5,277 nucleotides of DNA from Thermococcus sp. (GCA_026987155.1 JALSNG010000011.1:1-5277); one strand, 5' to 3'. Positions 1 to 5,193 are shown, numbered from the stretch's first letter. Translations and numbers: made by a program. Notes: generated from the sequence alone by a model not told the origin.

Positions 1-402
1 CCAGATGTTACGCTTGATTTTAACGTCAGCGATGCCCTCAAGGGGAGCGGAAACTATACCCTCGGTGAGGATTGCCAAAGCCGTTCTGACGGCCTGTTCA
101 GCGTACTTCTCCTTGCCTCCCAGATCACCGAACTTGCCCTCGATGATTTCATCTACCACCTTCAGCGCCGCGAGCTCCTTCCCGTACTCCTTGACGAGCT
201 CCCTTATTCTCTCGGCAACACCCTTGGGCCCGACGAGGCTCTCAACACGGCCGGCCATGTCAGTTGCCTGGGGAACCTCAACTTCAAGGCTGGGGTCCTT
301 TCCCTGCTTGCGGGCCTTTCTCGCTATTTCATAGGCCCGGTCTATCTCGCGCTGGAGGGATTCAAAGTAAGCCTTCATTTCGGGAGAGTAAATCTCGGGC
401 AT
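1..402 (-). CDS. polC: DNA polymerase D large subunit DP2, N-terminal part (runs off window)
   Basis: Start of the large, catalytic subunit of the archaeal replicative family-D DNA polymerase. DP2 carries the polymerase active site and works with DP1, which supplies the proofreading nuclease. The visible 134 codons begin MPEIYSPEMKAYFESL and include QATDMAGRVESLVGP, VVDEIIEGKFGDLG and TALAILTEGIVSAPLEG. These match the N-terminal region of Pyrococcus/Thermococcus DP2 from memory. The start is the ATG at 402-400, one base after the DP1 stop codon. A TGAGGGTG Shine-Dalgarno-like stretch (408-415) lies just upstream, inside the end of DP1. The gene is cut by the window edge in the middle of the N-terminal domain; the full protein normally exceeds 1,200 residues, so none of its catalytic residues are visible. 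It is the third gene of the apparent cdc6-DP1-DP2 operon. Any intein further downstream cannot be judged. Confidence 0.95.
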   Translation of the reverse strand, partial: MPEIYSPEMKAYFESLQREIDRAYEIARKARKQGKDPSLEVEVPQATDMAGRVESLVGPKGVAERIRELVKEYGKELAALKVVDEIIEGKFGDLGGKEKYAEQAVRTALAILTEGIVSAPLEGIADVKIKRNIW

Positions 403-403
403 T

Positions 404-2479
404 TCAGACACCCTCACAGTACTCGTCAAACCGTACAACGGCCCTTAAACGGGCAGTTTCCACGTCTATTATCGGAACCCTCGCTGGAGTCGGAACTATG
501 TTCACCATCTTCTGGAACTCTGTCTGAGCTTGCCAGGTGCCGGTGTTTATCAGAAAAACGCCGTTGTATATCCTGTAGTCCATGACGTGAACGTGACCCG
601 CCTGAAAGAGATCAGGAGCGGACTCTATGACGAGAGTGTCCTCAGGATCGGGGGCAATTGGAACTTTCTCCCCAAAAGTTGGCGCTAAGTGGCGGAGTTT
701 GAGAAGCTCAAGCATCGCTTCTGCAGGTCTGTGATGACTCCTGTTGGGGATGAAGTTCACAACATCCTCTATACCGCGCCCGTGTGCTATAAGAAAATCC
801 CTACCGTGCAGCCGTATCACAGCAGGGTTGCTTATTATAACCGCGTTCTTGAGCTTGAAGAGAGGTCTCGCGTACTCCTCGTAGAAGCCTGGCTGTGGAA
901 GGGCAGTTCTTGCTGCATCATGGTTGCCGGGGCCGATAAACGTTGTGATGTGCTCAGGAACGTTCCGCAGAAGATTAACGAGCGCCTCGTACTGATCAAA
1001 TATGTCTGGAATCGCCAGCTCGTTGTACTGCCCCGGATAGATGCCGATGCCGTCTACAACGTCACCGGCGATTATTAGGTACTTGACCCTGCTGACGAGT
1101 TCCTCCTCCTTCTTGTTATTAACTTCACCGTTCAGCCACTCGAGGAAGCGCATAAAGGCCTTCTCGCAGAACTTATTCGAACCAACGTGAATGTCACTCA
1201 AAAGTATGGCGTAGACCTTCTCCTCAAGGGGGGGCTTCTTCCTCTTAAACTTTGGAACATCCGGGAGGAAAATCTTGTCGGCAAAGAAGATACCCCTTCC
1301 AGAATGGCGTCCCCTGAAGGCGATCACCGAATCCGGCATTATCTGGAAGAACTTCTTGCTCTCCTCATTATCCCTATTTATAAAGACCTTGATGACGCCG
1401 GTGCTGTCTTCAACTTCAAACATGAAACCCTTCCGAGTTTCCCTTTTTGAATTAACGAGGCCAATTATAGTTACATCTTCATCTTTACCCACGTAGGAGA
1501 GCTTTGCTATGTCAATCACACCCCCGACCTCGGGGTTCTCCCGAAGTATGCGTTTCATCTTTCGTAGCCTGCTCTTGAAGTAGTTCGAATAAACCTTGAC
1601 TATCAAGTCCCCGTCCTTCCCAGCCGCGTTCTTGGCTTTGGGAACCTCAAATTTCACACCCTTAACATCAAACACAAGGCTCCACTCGTCCTTGATATCC
1701 CGGGCCCGATAGACGAATCCTTCCTTGGGCCGTACCACAAAATCTGAGTAAACGGAATAACTCTTTTCCCCCTCCGGAACCTCCTCTTCAACATAGGCTA
1801 TGGGAACGCCGTAGTCCCCATAGATTATCTTCGGCCCAACACTATTTTCCTCATAGTTTTCCCCAGAACCTGAATAACCGGTTGAATCCACATCAAAACC
1901 GTCGGAAACCGATGTCTGAGTTTCATCTTGGGCAGGGAGCGCACCCACCGCGGATTCAACACCCACGTCACTTTCCAGATTCTCCAGTTCCACTCCTCCA
2001 GTGGAAATGAAACTCCCCCCCTCCAAAAACTCCTTTTCATCCCCCCCAATTCCACGAGATGTGGCAGGAACGTCCAGGGTTGATGACGTATCTCCAGTGG
2101 AAATAGAACTCCTACTTTCGGAGGATTGAACGGGCATTTCATCAAGTGAATCGGAAGAAGAAGCATCAGGCACGGATAATTCGCCCATTTTAACAGTTTC
2201 CACAGAGGAATAAGCAGTTGGAACTATTTCAACCCCCACAGTGGACTCGGATTCTCCAGGAACCACCCCCGGTCCTTCGGGTGGAACCCCCACCCCGAGA
2301 TTGAGGCTGGAGAGAAACTCCTCTGCTAAAGTTAGATCTATGATAAAGGCGTTCTTGGACTTTGCAAACTTTATCAGCTGACCAAGGCCAAAACTCCTCC
2401 CGTAATACTCGTTGAGGAGATAGAAGGCCGAGGGGGTTATTAGGTAGTTGTTTTTCATCAGTTCCTCGATGAGACTCAT
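404..2479 (-). CDS. polB: DNA polymerase D small subunit DP1 (3'-5' exonuclease subunit)
   Basis: Small subunit of family-D DNA polymerase, a calcineurin-like metallophosphoesterase that supplies 3'-5' proofreading and pairs with DP2. The 691 residues fall into four parts. Residues 1-60 form a helical N-terminal domain (NNYLITPSAFYLLNEYY). Residues about 61-225 are an acidic Ser/Thr/Gly/Val-rich linker. Residues about 240-405 form an OB-fold region (VTIIGLVNSKRE, FEVEDSTGVIKVF). Residues 415-691 are the phosphodiesterase domain. All nuclease motifs look intact: SDIHVGS (D429, H431), GDVVDG (D473), GPGNHD (N519, H520), LIAHGRG (H566) and GHVHV (H629, H631). The ATG at 2479 overlaps the cdc6 TAA by one base, with AGAGGAGG upstream. 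The protein is longer than P. furiosus DP1 (about 613 residues from memory), the difference lying in the linker. That linker also contains two origin-recognition-box-like DNA sequences, annotated separately. The call is secure. Confidence 0.98.
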   Translation of the reverse strand: MSLIEELMKNNYLITPSAFYLLNEYYGRSFGLGQLIKFAKSKNAFIIDLTLAEEFLSSLNLGVGVPPEGPGVVPGESESTVGVEIVPTAYSSVETVKMGELSVPDASSSDSLDEMPVQSSESRSSISTGDTSSTLDVPATSRGIGGDEKEFLEGGSFISTGGVELENLESDVGVESAVGALPAQDETQTSVSDGFDVDSTGYSGSGENYEENSVGPKIIYGDYGVPIAYVEEEVPEGEKSYSVYSDFVVRPKEGFVYRARDIKDEWSLVFDVKGVKFEVPKAKNAAGKDGDLIVKVYSNYFKSRLRKMKRILRENPEVGGVIDIAKLSYVGKDEDVTIIGLVNSKRETRKGFMFEVEDSTGVIKVFINRDNEESKKFFQIMPDSVIAFRGRHSGRGIFFADKIFLPDVPKFKRKKPPLEEKVYAILLSDIHVGSNKFCEKAFMRFLEWLNGEVNNKKEEELVSRVKYLIIAGDVVDGIGIYPGQYNELAIPDIFDQYEALVNLLRNVPEHITTFIGPGNHDAARTALPQPGFYEEYARPLFKLKNAVIISNPAVIRLHGRDFLIAHGRGIEDVVNFIPNRSHHRPAEAMLELLKLRHLAPTFGEKVPIAPDPEDTLVIESAPDLFQAGHVHVMDYRIYNGVFLINTGTWQAQTEFQKMVNIVPTPARVPIIDVETARLRAVVRFDEYCEGV
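1997..2019 (+). promoter_or_regulatory. Full ORB sequence inside the DP1 coding region
   Basis: All 23 bases are identical to the reverse complement of the oriC box at 5056-5078, including core, spacer and C-run. It is read on the plus strand, so its C-run points right towards cdc6 and oriC. In the DP1 frame it encodes GGSFISTG (residues 154-161) in the low-complexity linker. Identity across 23 bases between coding and intergenic DNA is far beyond chance in 5 kb, so initiator binding here is likely. Confidence 0.75.
2093..2115 (+). promoter_or_regulatory. Second ORB-like sequence inside the DP1 coding region
   Basis: TCCAGTGGAAAT plus tail AGAACTCC matches the 23-base oriC box at 19 positions, in the same orientation as the copy at 1997 and 96 bases from it, start to start. 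It encodes RSSISTG (residues 123-129) of the DP1 linker. The core is perfect; the C-run is broken after two C. Confidence 0.65.
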
Positions 2480-3729
2480 TAAACCAGCCTCCTCTGGCTG
2501 GAGAGGCTAACAGTCAGGAGACGCTGCAACTGAGGATCCTGCCTGTAGATGTTCTTCACCTTATAAGGAGTTATGTTGAGCCTTATTTCTTTTGTCCTCC
2601 CATAACGCCCCTTGCTGACAACCTTGGCGTTGATGATGCCAAGCATGTCGAGTTCGTTTATCAGGTCGCTGATGCGACGCTGGGTCAGGGGCTCTATGTC
2701 CACTTGCTCATCGCAGAGAAGTTTGTAAACTGCATAAACGTCTCCAGTGTTGGCGGGCAACTCACCGTTTTCGTCGAGAAGCACTATGGCATAGAGGAGT
2801 ACCTTGGAGTGGAGGGGAAGTGTCTTTATGACCTCTTCCATTGTGTCCTGTTCTATCTTCTCCTGGGCACCCCACACGTGCCGTTCTGTCACTTTACTTG
2901 CACCCTCTCTCTCCGCTATCTCACCGGCAACGCGGAGGAGATCAAGGGCGCGTCTCGCGTCCCCGTGTTCCCTGGCAGCCAAAGCGGCACAGAGGGGGAC
3001 CACCGCATCGTCCAGCACACCTTCGTTAAAAGCCACCACGGCACGTTGCATCAGTATATCCTTGAGCTGATTGGCGTCATACGGCGGAAATACAACCTCC
3101 TCCTCGCTGAGACTTGAAAGAACACGGGCGTCGAGGTATTCTTTGAACTTGAGATCATTGGATATCCCAACTATACTCACCTTGGCCCTATGGAGCTCCG
3201 TGTTTATCCTTGTCAGAGAGTAGAGAACGTCGTCCCCACTCTTCTTGACAAGCTTGTCTATCTCATCGAGGACGATTATGACGAAGCGCTCCTTTGCATC
3301 TATAATCTCCTTGAGTTTTGAATAGACCTCATCGGTTGGCCAACCAACGAGTGGCACTTCAAAACCGCTCTCATCGCGGAAGTAGTTGACTATCTGTGCC
3401 AGTACGCGATACTGGGTGTCAACTATCTCGCAGTTTATGTATATAACTTCAACTGGAACGTTATATTTTTGAGATATTTTCTTCAGCTCTTCCGTCACGA
3501 ATTTGACGGTAACTGTCTTACCCGTTCCAGTCTTACCGTAGACAAAGACGTTTGAAGGTGTCTCTCCCCTAAGAACCGGAACCAGTATATGGGCGAGATT
3601 CTCTATCTGAGCACGCCTGTGGGGAAGTTCTTTCGGAGTATAACTGTGCCTGAGCACTTCTTTGTTCTTGAATATCTTCTTGGCATGAAGGTATTTCTCA
3701 AATATGGAACCGAGGTAATCGTCGTCCAT
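2479..3729 (-). CDS. cdc6: Orc1/Cdc6 replication initiator, AAA+ ATPase with winged helix
   Basis: Archaeal origin-binding initiator that recognises origin recognition boxes, remodels the origin and helps load the MCM helicase. The chosen 416-residue protein starts MDDDYLGSIFEKYLHAKKIF. Visible motifs are Walker A GKTGTGKT (65-72), Walker B VLDEID (153-158), sensor 1 GISND (188-192), a likely arginine finger at R202 (LDARVLSSL), and sensor 2 in HGDARRALDLLR (255-266). A C-terminal winged helix (about 295-416) has its wing at SKGRYGRTKEIRL. The ATG at 3729 is preferred because GGAGGTG (3736-3742) precedes it by six bases and homologues start near here. The frame stays open upstream to 4095, and an in-frame ATG at 3762 would add 11 residues without such a site. 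The gene is first in the apparent operon with DP1 and DP2. The length is typical and all ATPase motifs are present. Confidence 0.97.
   Translation of the reverse strand: MDDDYLGSIFEKYLHAKKIFKNKEVLRHSYTPKELPHRRAQIENLAHILVPVLRGETPSNVFVYGKTGTGKTVTVKFVTEELKKISQKYNVPVEVIYINCEIVDTQYRVLAQIVNYFRDESGFEVPLVGWPTDEVYSKLKEIIDAKERFVIIVLDEIDKLVKKSGDDVLYSLTRINTELHRAKVSIVGISNDLKFKEYLDARVLSSLSEEEVVFPPYDANQLKDILMQRAVVAFNEGVLDDAVVPLCAALAAREHGDARRALDLLRVAGEIAEREGASKVTERHVWGAQEKIEQDTMEEVIKTLPLHSKVLLYAIVLLDENGELPANTGDVYAVYKLLCDEQVDIEPLTQRRISDLINELDMLGIINAKVVSKGRYGRTKEIRLNITPYKVKNIYRQDPQLQRLLTVSLSSQRRLV
2484..2501 (-). promoter_or_regulatory. Hairpin presenting the DP1 Shine-Dalgarno
   Basis: In the mRNA, CCAGCC and GGCTGG can pair as a perfect 6-base GC-rich stem around a 6-base loop AGAGGA. 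The DP1 Shine-Dalgarno AGAGGAGG spans loop and stem and ends 8 bases before the ATG at 2479. It lies within the last codons of cdc6. Such a structure could tune DP1 translation and tie it to ribosomes finishing cdc6. Confidence 0.45.
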
Positions 3730-3739
3730 CAACCACACC

Positions 3740-3762
3740 TCCACTGGAAATATTGCTCCCAT
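3740..3762 (+). promoter_or_regulatory. ORB overlapping the cdc6 ribosome binding site
   Basis: TCCACTGGAAAT followed by ATTGCTCCC matches the full ORB (5056-5078 read in reverse) at 16 of 23 positions. The palindromic core differs only at its central base and the C-run is partly kept. On the minus strand the core overlaps the GGAGGTG Shine-Dalgarno of cdc6 (3736-3742) by three bases. It is oriented towards the origin block, opposite to the 5056-5078 box. Initiator binding here would lie on its own gene's leader or start site. Confidence 0.7.
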
Positions 3763-3829
3763 GTTAGATATTTGACCAGAGTCTTCGGTAATTTTAGACA
3801 TCATCTGGGTGAAATCCAAAGTTATTAAC
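3763..3829 (-). promoter_or_regulatory. Region with weak candidate cdc6 promoters
   Basis: Two weak TATA-like boxes occur on the minus strand: GTTAATAAC (3821-3829), predicting a leader of about 70 bases, and CAAATATCT (about 3765-3773), predicting a start near 3744 within the ORB. Neither has a convincing BRE, so I cannot choose between them. Confidence 0.2.
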
Positions 3830-3878
3830 CAATACGACAGCCAATTCAGCGAGATTATTGGATGAATGTGGGTGCCTC

Positions 3879-3906
3879 CAGAGGAAGCATGAGATACAGA
3901 GGAAGC
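3879..3906 (+). repeat. Short direct repeat with ORB-like flank
   Basis: CAGAGGAAGC occurs twice (3879-3888 and 3897-3906), 18 bases apart start to start. The first copy, extended left to CTCCAGAGGAAGC (3876-3888), resembles a degenerate ORB core. Function unknown. Confidence 0.4.
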
Positions 3907-3924
3907 GTAGTTGGTTGGGGTGAG

Positions 3925-3937
3925 GAGTTTATATGCC
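3925..3937. promoter_or_regulatory. TATA-like box between genes, strand uncertain
   Basis: GAGTTTATATGCC contains TTTATATG on the plus strand and CATATAAA on the minus strand. On the minus strand it would start a cdc6 transcript near 3905 with a leader of about 175 bases. On the plus strand it would start an RNA near 3960 antisense to the 207-residue gene, with no credible gene behind it. A long-leader cdc6 promoter seems the likelier use. Confidence 0.3.
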
Positions 3938-4064
3938 TTGTTGAACAGGGAGATGTAAAAGAAAAGGAACCAAATGGAACCTCCTCCAACTTCAATGAAT
4001 CCCAAGTCCCAAGCGTCCAGCGAAAATGGAAGAGTTGGAGAGAGACCACTTGGGGTGGATGAAC

Positions 4065-4080
4065 ACAAAAAGGACAAAAC
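4065..4080 (-). terminator. Candidate oligo-T terminator of the 207-residue gene
   Basis: On the minus strand, GTTTTGTCCTTTTTGT lies 33-48 bases beyond the stop codon of the 4113-4736 gene. Archaeal intrinsic termination typically uses T-rich tracts without a required hairpin. If functional, it would separate that gene's transcription from cdc6. Confidence 0.4.
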
Positions 4081-4112
4081 ACTGGGGGTGGCCAACGAGA
4101 AAACATTCAGGT

Positions 4113-4736
4113 TCAGAAATAACCGACGTCACCTCCGGCGTATGTCTGAGACGTGTTAGCCTCCAAAATCTTTTCCAAAAGATTCTCGGCATCCTTTTCA
4201 TCCATGCCAACCTTTTTGGTTAGGAACTCCTTGACCTCCGCAGGAGTGGCCCCCTTTTGGAGGCGTTCGAGAACCATTGCCACAACCCTATCAAACAGCT
4301 CCCTCTGAAACTCTTCCTCGAGACCAAGTGCAGAGACTGCCGTAAGCAACCCCATAAAAAGGGCCGTCAAAGCGTCGTTAAATTCATCCTTGCCGAGGGT
4401 CTTTCTGTCGAGGTCAACGCGCAGGTAGACTTCGTCATTCATTCCCGAAAGCACGAACTTCATGAGGTTTACGCCGTCGTTGAGCTTCAAAAGAACCCTG
4501 TAGAGTTTCATCCGTTCGGAAGTGTCGAGGGATATTGTCTCCAAACCAAAGGGGACGATGAGTTTCACGAAGTCCCCAGTAAATACCAGCAGGAGCTGGA
4601 ACGGCATCCGTGGATGCTCAGCAAGATACTTCCCCTTCTCGATCGGTTGTACGTTCCAGGGCAGATCAACTATGTCCTTTGCATCATCAGCACCAGAGGC
4701 CAACCATTCCAACACTTTGGACTCAAATTCACCCAT
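4113..4736 (-). CDS. Conserved-looking protein of unknown function, 207 residues
   Basis: I do not recognise the family with certainty. The chosen start is the ATG at 4736, with CCGGTGG at 4741-4747; its GGTG ends five bases upstream, and the cdc6 start has GGTG at a similar distance. The protein begins MGEFESKVLEWL. Residues 46-75 look like two hydrophobic beta strands (FQLLLVFTG, FVKLIVPFG). Residues 74-94 form a helix (SERMKLYRVLLKLN), residues 95-110 another strand pair (FVLSGMNDEVYLRVDLD), and residues 116-160 long helices. Residues 163-193 (ATPAEVKEFLTKKVGMDEKDAENLLEKIL) resemble a small helical UBA-like bundle. The first part recalls the YbjN / secretion-chaperone-like alpha-beta fold, which is only an impression. 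There is no signal peptide or membrane segment, so it is probably cytoplasmic. It lies between the AT-rich origin block and cdc6, on the same strand as cdc6 but separated by 383 bases. An origin-linked role is inference from position only. The frame is open upstream to 5048, but that part looks non-coding. Confidence 0.8.
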   Translation of the reverse strand: MGEFESKVLEWLASGADDAKDIVDLPWNVQPIEKGKYLAEHPRMPFQLLLVFTGDFVKLIVPFGLETISLDTSERMKLYRVLLKLNDGVNLMKFVLSGMNDEVYLRVDLDRKTLGKDEFNDALTALFMGLLTAVSALGLEEEFQRELFDRVVAMVLERLQKGATPAEVKEFLTKKVGMDEKDAENLLEKILEANTSQTYAGGDVGYF

Positions 4737-4766
4737 GAAACCACCGGGAGTATTTGGAGAAACCCC

Positions 4767-4780
4767 ACATAAAACTTTCC
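4767..4780 (-). promoter_or_regulatory. Candidate promoter of the 207-residue gene
   Basis: On the minus strand GGAAAG is followed by TTTTATGT, a possible BRE plus TATA box. It predicts transcription start near 4744, only about 8 bases before the ATG at 4736 and inside its Shine-Dalgarno-like CCGGTGG. That spacing is awkward, so the element or the start may differ. Confidence 0.3.
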
Positions 4781-4788
4781 AATGGAAG
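4776..4788. promoter_or_regulatory. Degenerate mini-ORB next to the promoter of the 207-residue gene
   Basis: TTTCCAATGGAAG differs from the ORB dyad core at one position (G to A). It directly abuts, upstream, a TATA-like box of the 4113-4736 gene, so its GGAAAG end would also serve as the BRE. A bound initiator could therefore affect that gene. Confidence 0.4.
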
Positions 4789-4900
4789 GGCAGAGCCCGC
4801 ACATATGGAAAAAATCTAATACAATATGCTCCAAAAGAAAAGGCTCTGGGAGCAAATTTTTCGAGAGAATCACTCGCGAAGTCTGAACACTCCAATTCAA

Positions 4901-4913
4901 TTTCCCGTGGAAG
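4901..4913 (-). promoter_or_regulatory. Degenerate mini-ORB
   Basis: TTTCCCGTGGAAG differs from the dyad core TTCCAGTGGAA at one position (A to C). On the minus strand the core is followed by TTGAATTGGAG, loosely like the tail of the full box. Part of the cluster of box-like cores left of the AT-rich tract. Confidence 0.4.
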
Positions 4914-4931
4914 GCCCACCCACATCCAAAA

Positions 4932-4943
4932 TTTCCAGTGAAA
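4932..4943 (-). promoter_or_regulatory. Degenerate mini-ORB
   Basis: TTTCCAGTGAAA differs from the core TTTCCAGTGGAAA by loss of one G. On the minus strand it reads TTTCACTGGAAAT and is followed by a G-rich segment. It sits at the left edge of the most AT-rich tract, 12 bases from that strand's next degenerate core. Binding by the initiator is plausible but unproven. Confidence 0.45.
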
Positions 4944-4983
4944 GATAAATGGACATTGATGTGCGTGAGATTGTGGATAATTA

Positions 4984-4999
4984 TGAACATTTATGTTCA
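4984..4999. repeat. Perfect inverted repeat in the unwinding region
   Basis: TGAACAT, two T, then ATGTTCA forms a perfect 7-base inverted repeat within the most AT-rich tract of the origin. The half-site ATGTTCA recurs at 5177-5183, and a shorter GAAC/GTTC pair lies at 5214-5224. It could be a dimer-binding operator or a cruciform-prone element. No known protein is assigned. Confidence 0.6.
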
Positions 5000-5055
5000 A
5001 AATAGCTAAACATTTTTGTTTTAATCCATCTATTAATTTAATAATCATTTGACCA

Positions 5056-5078
5056 GGGGGAGTTTCATTTCCACTGGA
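5056..5078 (-). promoter_or_regulatory. Origin recognition box (ORB), full-length copy in oriC
   Basis: Read on the minus strand, a dyad core TTCCAGTGGAA is followed by ATGAAACT and a run of five C. This is the form of Pyrococcus/Thermococcus ORBs, to which the Orc1/Cdc6 winged helix and AAA+ domain bind asymmetrically. The box points left, towards the 4981-5050 AT-rich tract, and a second AT-rich tract lies to its right. The identical 23-base sequence recurs within the DP1 gene in the opposite orientation. Confidence 0.85.
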
Positions 5079-5113
5079 ACTGCTTTTCTAAAACTTCTCT
5101 TTTCTTCTGTTTT

Positions 5114-5130
5114 TATTTTTGAGAAAAATA
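5114..5130. repeat. Perfect A/T inverted repeat in the origin block
   Basis: TATTTTT, GAG, AAAAATA is a perfect 7-base inverted repeat at the right of the ORB, within a pyrimidine-biased tract. In so AT-rich a stretch it may arise by chance. It could also be a weak hairpin or part of the melting region. Confidence 0.4.
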
Positions 5131-5149
5131 CCCCATCCTTTTTTTGATT

Positions 5150-5163
5150 AGCTATATATAAGC
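5150..5163. promoter_or_regulatory. Second TATA-like element, strand uncertain
   Basis: AGCTATATATAAGC is an alternating A/T box that could serve as a TATA element on either strand. On the plus strand it would start transcription near 5183-5188, giving a leader of roughly 40 bases before the ATG at 5229. On the minus strand it would start transcription near 5130, inside the origin block. In origin DNA such an element may equally just mark easily melted DNA. Confidence 0.3.
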
Positions 5164-5193
5164 CTTTCTGTGTACAATGTTCATTATAATCAA

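Larger units (their letters stand above)
3730..4112. other. Gene-free interval upstream of cdc6
   Basis: This 383-base interval holds the cdc6 leader, an ORB on its ribosome binding site, weak TATA-like boxes, a 10-base direct repeat, and the candidate terminator of the upstream gene. Frames are unusually stop-poor on both strands; the cdc6 frame is open back to 4095. The hypothetical peptides (for example residues reading SIWFLFFYISLF) look unlike thermococcal proteins and lack well-placed Shine-Dalgarno sites, so I regard the interval as non-coding. It may be the outer part of the origin. Confidence 0.6.

Noticed and set aside
689..1078. Plus-strand 129-codon open frame opposite DP1
   Set aside because: It is the reverse of the conserved phosphodiesterase domain, with all catalytic motifs on the minus strand.
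1980..2120. CRISPR or tandem-repeat reading of the repeated STG-encoding units
   Set aside because: Only two good copies, 96 bases apart, with unrelated spacers inside an open frame; the match to the oriC box explains them better.
2704..3117. Plus-strand 137-codon open frame opposite cdc6
   Set aside because: The minus strand here encodes the well-conserved AAA+ and winged-helix parts of Orc1/Cdc6; the plus frame has no family resemblance or start signals.
3730..3762. In-frame upstream ATG at 3762 as the cdc6 start
   Set aside because: It lacks a well-placed Shine-Dalgarno, whereas GGAGGTG sits six bases before the ATG at 3729, and homologues do not need the extra 11 residues.
3862..4159. 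Small plus-strand frames in the interval upstream of cdc6
   Set aside because: They overlap each other in different frames, have weak or no ribosome binding sites, and their peptides look like non-coding translation.
4257..4772. Plus-strand 171-codon open frame
   Set aside because: It lies almost wholly opposite the 4113-4736 gene, lacks a promoter or Shine-Dalgarno, and its Cys/His/Gln-rich composition looks like a reverse-strand shadow.
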